From: an uncultured Bacteroidota bacterium
Lineage (GTDB): Bacteria > Bacteroidota > Bacteroidia > Bacteroidales > UBA12481
Reading direction: 5' to 3'
NCBI GenBank assembly: GCA_903851365.1
Contig: CAINOB010000103.1
Span: 124,001 to 188,000, forward strand
DNA: 64,000 nucleotides
The number at the start of each line of letters is the position of its first letter. The first letter of the stretch is position 1. This document shows positions 61,170-64,000 of this stretch, in pieces. The notes below the pieces were generated by a model that searched no databases, was not told where the DNA came from, and saw only the letters and a list, made by a program, of their open reading frames with translations. A program made the translations under genes and the position numbers.

Positions 61170-64000
61170 TCAAAACCTCACCATCATCACTCCCTGACCC
61201 GGAAGTTCGGCGGTTGCTTCGATCTCTCCCGATTTATTTTCTCCGGTATCGCACTTCCAGATTTTACCTCCTGATTTTGGTTTTAGCGTAAAACTGCCAG
61301 TAGTGATTCCTGGATTGTATAAAGTCAGTACAAACCCATTTCCGTCATCGGCCGGTTTAAAGCTGATCACCGTAATGGATTTGCTGTCAAGGGTAAATGG
61401 GCAGGTATATGGATCTTTGCCTGCCGGCCTGATCACCAGCGGCTGACTGAATCCTGTGGCAAAACGGCTTGTTTCAGCTGGATCAAAAATTCCATGTGGT
61501 CTCAGAATGTACCTGAATACCACGGGCCCTTCCTGATGCTGGCGATAATTTGTGCCCCAGTGATTATTCATGGCCCAGGAATACAAAACTTGTGTCGGTT
61601 CCACTTTTTTTCTCCAGATATCAGGATTATTCTGTGATCCGACCAGGTTTGCCGAGATCTCCCCGACTTCTACCAGCGGTGCATCCATGGTTACCCAGGT
61701 CACTCCGTTATTTTCGTTCGATACATCGGCCCAGCGGCCTGTTGTAAACCAGTTTTTGCAGGCACTAGGCATTTGGTCCTTCTCAGGGATCATCAGGCCC
61801 AGCGGCAGATCGAGCCGCATGGTTCCTCCGGCCACGGTAAATGGAAAACCGAAATTCACGCTCTCCTTGTTAAGATTTTGCGAGGCATATCCGTCCCCGA
61901 TTTTTGCCGGCATGGCAACGCGTTTTTTGTCAACAACATTAATGATGACAACGAAATCGGTATCATCGGCAAGCCAGATCTGGCGGGTCAGTTTATTACA
62001 TCCCGGAGCCTCAGAGGTAATTTCAATCGAGCTTACCAAAGGACCTTTTTCACCCGTTTTGATGGTTGCCTGCTTGCTGGTTTGCACCTTTGAAACATCC
62101 TTTCCTTCAAAAAACAGGTACTTGTTTGCCGCCTGACCATTTGACTGATCGATCAGGTTTTTTCCGGTACGCTTATCGATCAATGAAGTTATATCTCCTT
62201 TTATCGGATCAATCTCGCATTCAATCAGGTTATTGCTGATTTTATTGCCGGAAATTATCACGGAACCTGTGGGAACGACCTTGCCGGGCATAACTGTTAC
62301 ACGTGTCGAAGAAAATGGCGCAACAACAACTCCCAAAAGGGCAAGTTCACCATTTGCCAATCTTTGTGATTTCAGGACTTTTCCTGATTCATCTAACACT
62401 TTATCGCCAGCAGAGCTCTGCTCTTTGGATAAAAAGACCATCTCTTTCCGTGTCCAGCTGTTGGTGTTAATGATATCAATCTTATTTCCCGGAATATTTT
62501 CAATTTGCGATTTGTACAGGGCATTGGTCATTTCAGTAGCCGCATCGGCATAACCCTTTTTTATGTCCCACTGTTCGATCGTCATTTTATTTTCGGGATC
62601 GGAAATGCTGCACCAGGCTCCCCAGGTGTGTTCCGAATAGAGTAAAACTTTTTTCCAGGCTTCCTCGAATTTTCCTGCCGGATATTTCGATGGGCTTTGC
62701 AATGCCCACAGCACTTCAGCCTGACTTAAGCGTTCAGCGGTGTTACGGTTCATTCCGGTTTCCAGGGCCGATGATCCGGCTCCGTCTTCCCAATATGGGG
62801 TCCAGTCGCCAGATACCGATGGAATCTGCTTGCCATATCTTTTCTCAAAAGCGCTGAATGCCTCACTGGTTGATGAAATGATAAACCTTGGCCAGGTGTA
62901 TTTTGTATTCCAGTCCTTTACAAATTCACAAATGGCGGGGTCAGGCACTGCATTGTCGCCATGACCGCTCCACCTGATATGGGCAATGTCGTATGGATAA
63001 TTCATTTTGCCGAGTTGCTCGAGATAATCGGTCACCCAAGCCGGTGTCAGTTTTGAGATCATATGCGACAAAGCATATCCTTTGAGCGGGATCCATACCA
63101 GCACCTTTTCAGTACCCGATGGTGATACCCACCAGAAGGGCTTGTTTTCCCATTTTACCAGGATATCTCCGATCCGGTCGAAATAGTTCGGCGCTACTGA
63201 AAAATACCGTATTCCAGCCTGAGCCATGGCTGTAACTGTACCCCAGGTATATCCTGGAACATCACTGATCATTGCAGCATCAATAGTCTGACCGGTTTTC
63301 TTCGCAAGGTCGGTACTGTATTTAAAGAGATGCAAAAGTTCCTCCGGTCGGCATAATCCTGTTAATTCATTCAGATACATGCCGTTGAAAGAGATTTGCC
63401 CGTTTTTGGCGGCTTCAAAAAAATCTTTTTTTGCTTCTTCGCTCATCCTGTTCAGATACAGGTCGGCAGCCCAGGTAACCTCCACATTCCATACAAACCG
63501 AGCACCTGCGGGATATCCTGCGGTTTGTTTTGCATATCGGATGCCATCGGCCAGATTCTGGACCTGTTTAGCTTCAATAGCTGTCTGGATTTCGGTATAG
63601 CCAATATCGGTATGAGAATGCGGCAGGATATAAATGGTCATTTTCCGGACCGGTTGCATGGTTACATCCTTGGTTGCCAGTGTTTTTCCGGCTTGGAGAA
63701 TACTGAAATTATTTACAGATGGCTGAGTGACCTCAGGAATCTTGATGGTGTAAATCTGGCTTCCTTGTTTAACCTCGATATCAGCAATTGGTTTGCTGTT
63801 CGAAATAAGCTGGCCCGAAAAAGGCTTACCTGCAAATTGCACGGCAACGGTGACGTCGCGATAAAGTGTCCCGTCCTGGGTATATGCTCCTTGCGATGCC
63901 TTGACATCCTGGATAGCGAGGTAGGTGGATATTGGCTCCGGCTTCAGATAATCGGGTCCCTCCAGTCTCAGGGCATCATAAAGTATCCAGCTGCCTGATT
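61170..64000 (-). CDS. GH38-like alpha-mannosidase family enzyme (5' end outside window)
   Basis: At least 943 residues; the frame is open to the window edge, so the start is upstream and the GTG at 63842 is internal. The N-terminal part includes WILYDALRLE, a motif of the carbohydrate-binding module of polysaccharide-lyase-4-type and related enzymes. The catalytic domain starts near YILPHSHTDIGYTE (metal-binding His and Asp), then WNVEVTWAADLYL, ISDVPGYTWG, LVWIPLKGYALSHM, SGHGDNAVPDP; beta-sandwich domains follow to a C-terminal LPGQGVMMVRF. The zinc-type His-x-Asp pair and the Asp region fit GH38; the linkage it cuts cannot be read from the sequence. It is convergent with the HxlR gene. 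Confidence 0.8.
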   Translation of the reverse strand, partial: SGSWILYDALRLEGPDYLKPEPISTYLAIQDVKASQGAYTQDGTLYRDVTVAVQFAGKPFSGQLISNSKPIADIEVKQGSQIYTIKIPEVTQPSVNNFSILQAGKTLATKDVTMQPVRKMTIYILPHSHTDIGYTEIQTAIEAKQVQNLADGIRYAKQTAGYPAGARFVWNVEVTWAADLYLNRMSEEAKKDFFEAAKNGQISFNGMYLNELTGLCRPEELLHLFKYSTDLAKKTGQTIDAAMISDVPGYTWGTVTAMAQAGIRYFSVAPNYFDRIGDILVKWENKPFWWVSPSGTEKVLVWIPLKGYALSHMISKLTPAWVTDYLEQLGKMNYPYDIAHIRWSGHGDNAVPDPAICEFVKDWNTKYTWPRFIISSTSEAFSAFEKRYGKQIPSVSGDWTPYWEDGAGSSALETGMNRNTAERLSQAEVLWALQSPSKYPAGKFEEAWKKVLLYSEHTWGAWCSISDPENKMTIEQWDIKKGYADAATEMTNALYKSQIENIPGNKIDIINTNSWTRKEMVFLSKEQSSAGDKVLDESGKVLKSQRLANGELALLGVVVAPFSSTRVTVMPGKVVPTGSVIISGNKISNNLIECEIDPIKGDITSLIDKRTGKNLIDQSNGQAANKYLFFEGKDVSKVQTSKQATIKTGEKGPLVSSIEITSEAPGCNKLTRQIWLADDTDFVVIINVVDKKRVAMPAKIGDGYASQNLNKESVNFGFPFTVAGGTMRLDLPLGLMIPEKDQMPSACKNWFTTGRWADVSNENNGVTWVTMDAPLVEVGEISANLVGSQNNPDIWRKKVEPTQVLYSWAMNNHWGTNYRQHQEGPVVFRYILRPHGIFDPAETSRFATGFSQPLVIRPAGKDPYTCPFTLDSKSITVISFKPADDGNGFVLTLYNPGITTGSFTLKPKSGGKIWKCDTGENKSGEIEATAELPGQGVMMVRF

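Overview
The window looks like chromosomal DNA of a Bacteroidota bacterium, probably Bacteroidales/Marinilabiliales-like. Evidence: several start sites carry the phylum's TAnnTTTG -7 box; there is a TonB receptor with an N-terminal carboxypeptidase-regulatory domain; GWxTD, DUF5777, M64 and four-helix-bundle proteins are present; Shine-Dalgarno sequences are weak; and genes are packed with overlapping stops and starts. There is no prophage, CRISPR array, transposase or restriction system.

Layout. 1-4412: end of an efflux system, an RND permease fused to an ABC ATPase, followed by an ABC-2-like permease. 4401-5035: a small four-helix-bundle gene between inverted repeats. 5026-19717: housekeeping genes (M64 peptidase, MscS channel, CYTH, GWxTD lipoprotein, RlmB, PQ-loop, ABC-F, DUF1643, flavin reductase of the geranylgeranyl type, RlmD, POT transporter, ComB, PabB, DUF192). 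19734-23818: a tightly coupled six-gene chain (response regulator, LamG lipoprotein, DUF5777, YceI, OB-fold, MutY). 23815-29084: S9 peptidase, TPR lipoprotein, recA, bcp, clpS, tRNA-Ser. 29120-40302: a probable phosphoester-scavenging region (TonB receptor, beta-helix lipoprotein, YVTN propeller, two metallophosphatases) interrupted by a decaying stretch of small membrane genes and pseudogenes. 40390-44528: tRNA-Pro, MlaD-MlaF-MlaE and a dicarboxylate-type symporter. 44594-48735: glpF-glpK-glpD glycerol use. 48727-59228: a divergent catabolic cluster under a HutC-type GntR regulator, with a 2-oxoacid dehydrogenase complex (E2, E3, fused E1), PHP hydrolase, aldolase/sorbitol-6-phosphate-dehydrogenase-like fusion and SorE-like reductase. 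59225-61163: HxlR-controlled flavin reductase and NmrA oxidoreductase. 61170-64000: start-truncated GH38-like enzyme.

Two patterns stand out. First, intergenic spacers at six places are made of 7-bp tandem repeats that begin or end almost exactly at stop or start codons, each array with its own unit sequence. Second, the cluster at 48.7-59.2 kb combines enzymes for ketose/hexitol phosphates with a thiamine-dependent acyl-CoA-forming complex; I do not know a described pathway with this gene set. The RND-ABC fusion, in which a membrane insert splits the ABC domain, is the other main candidate for something undescribed.
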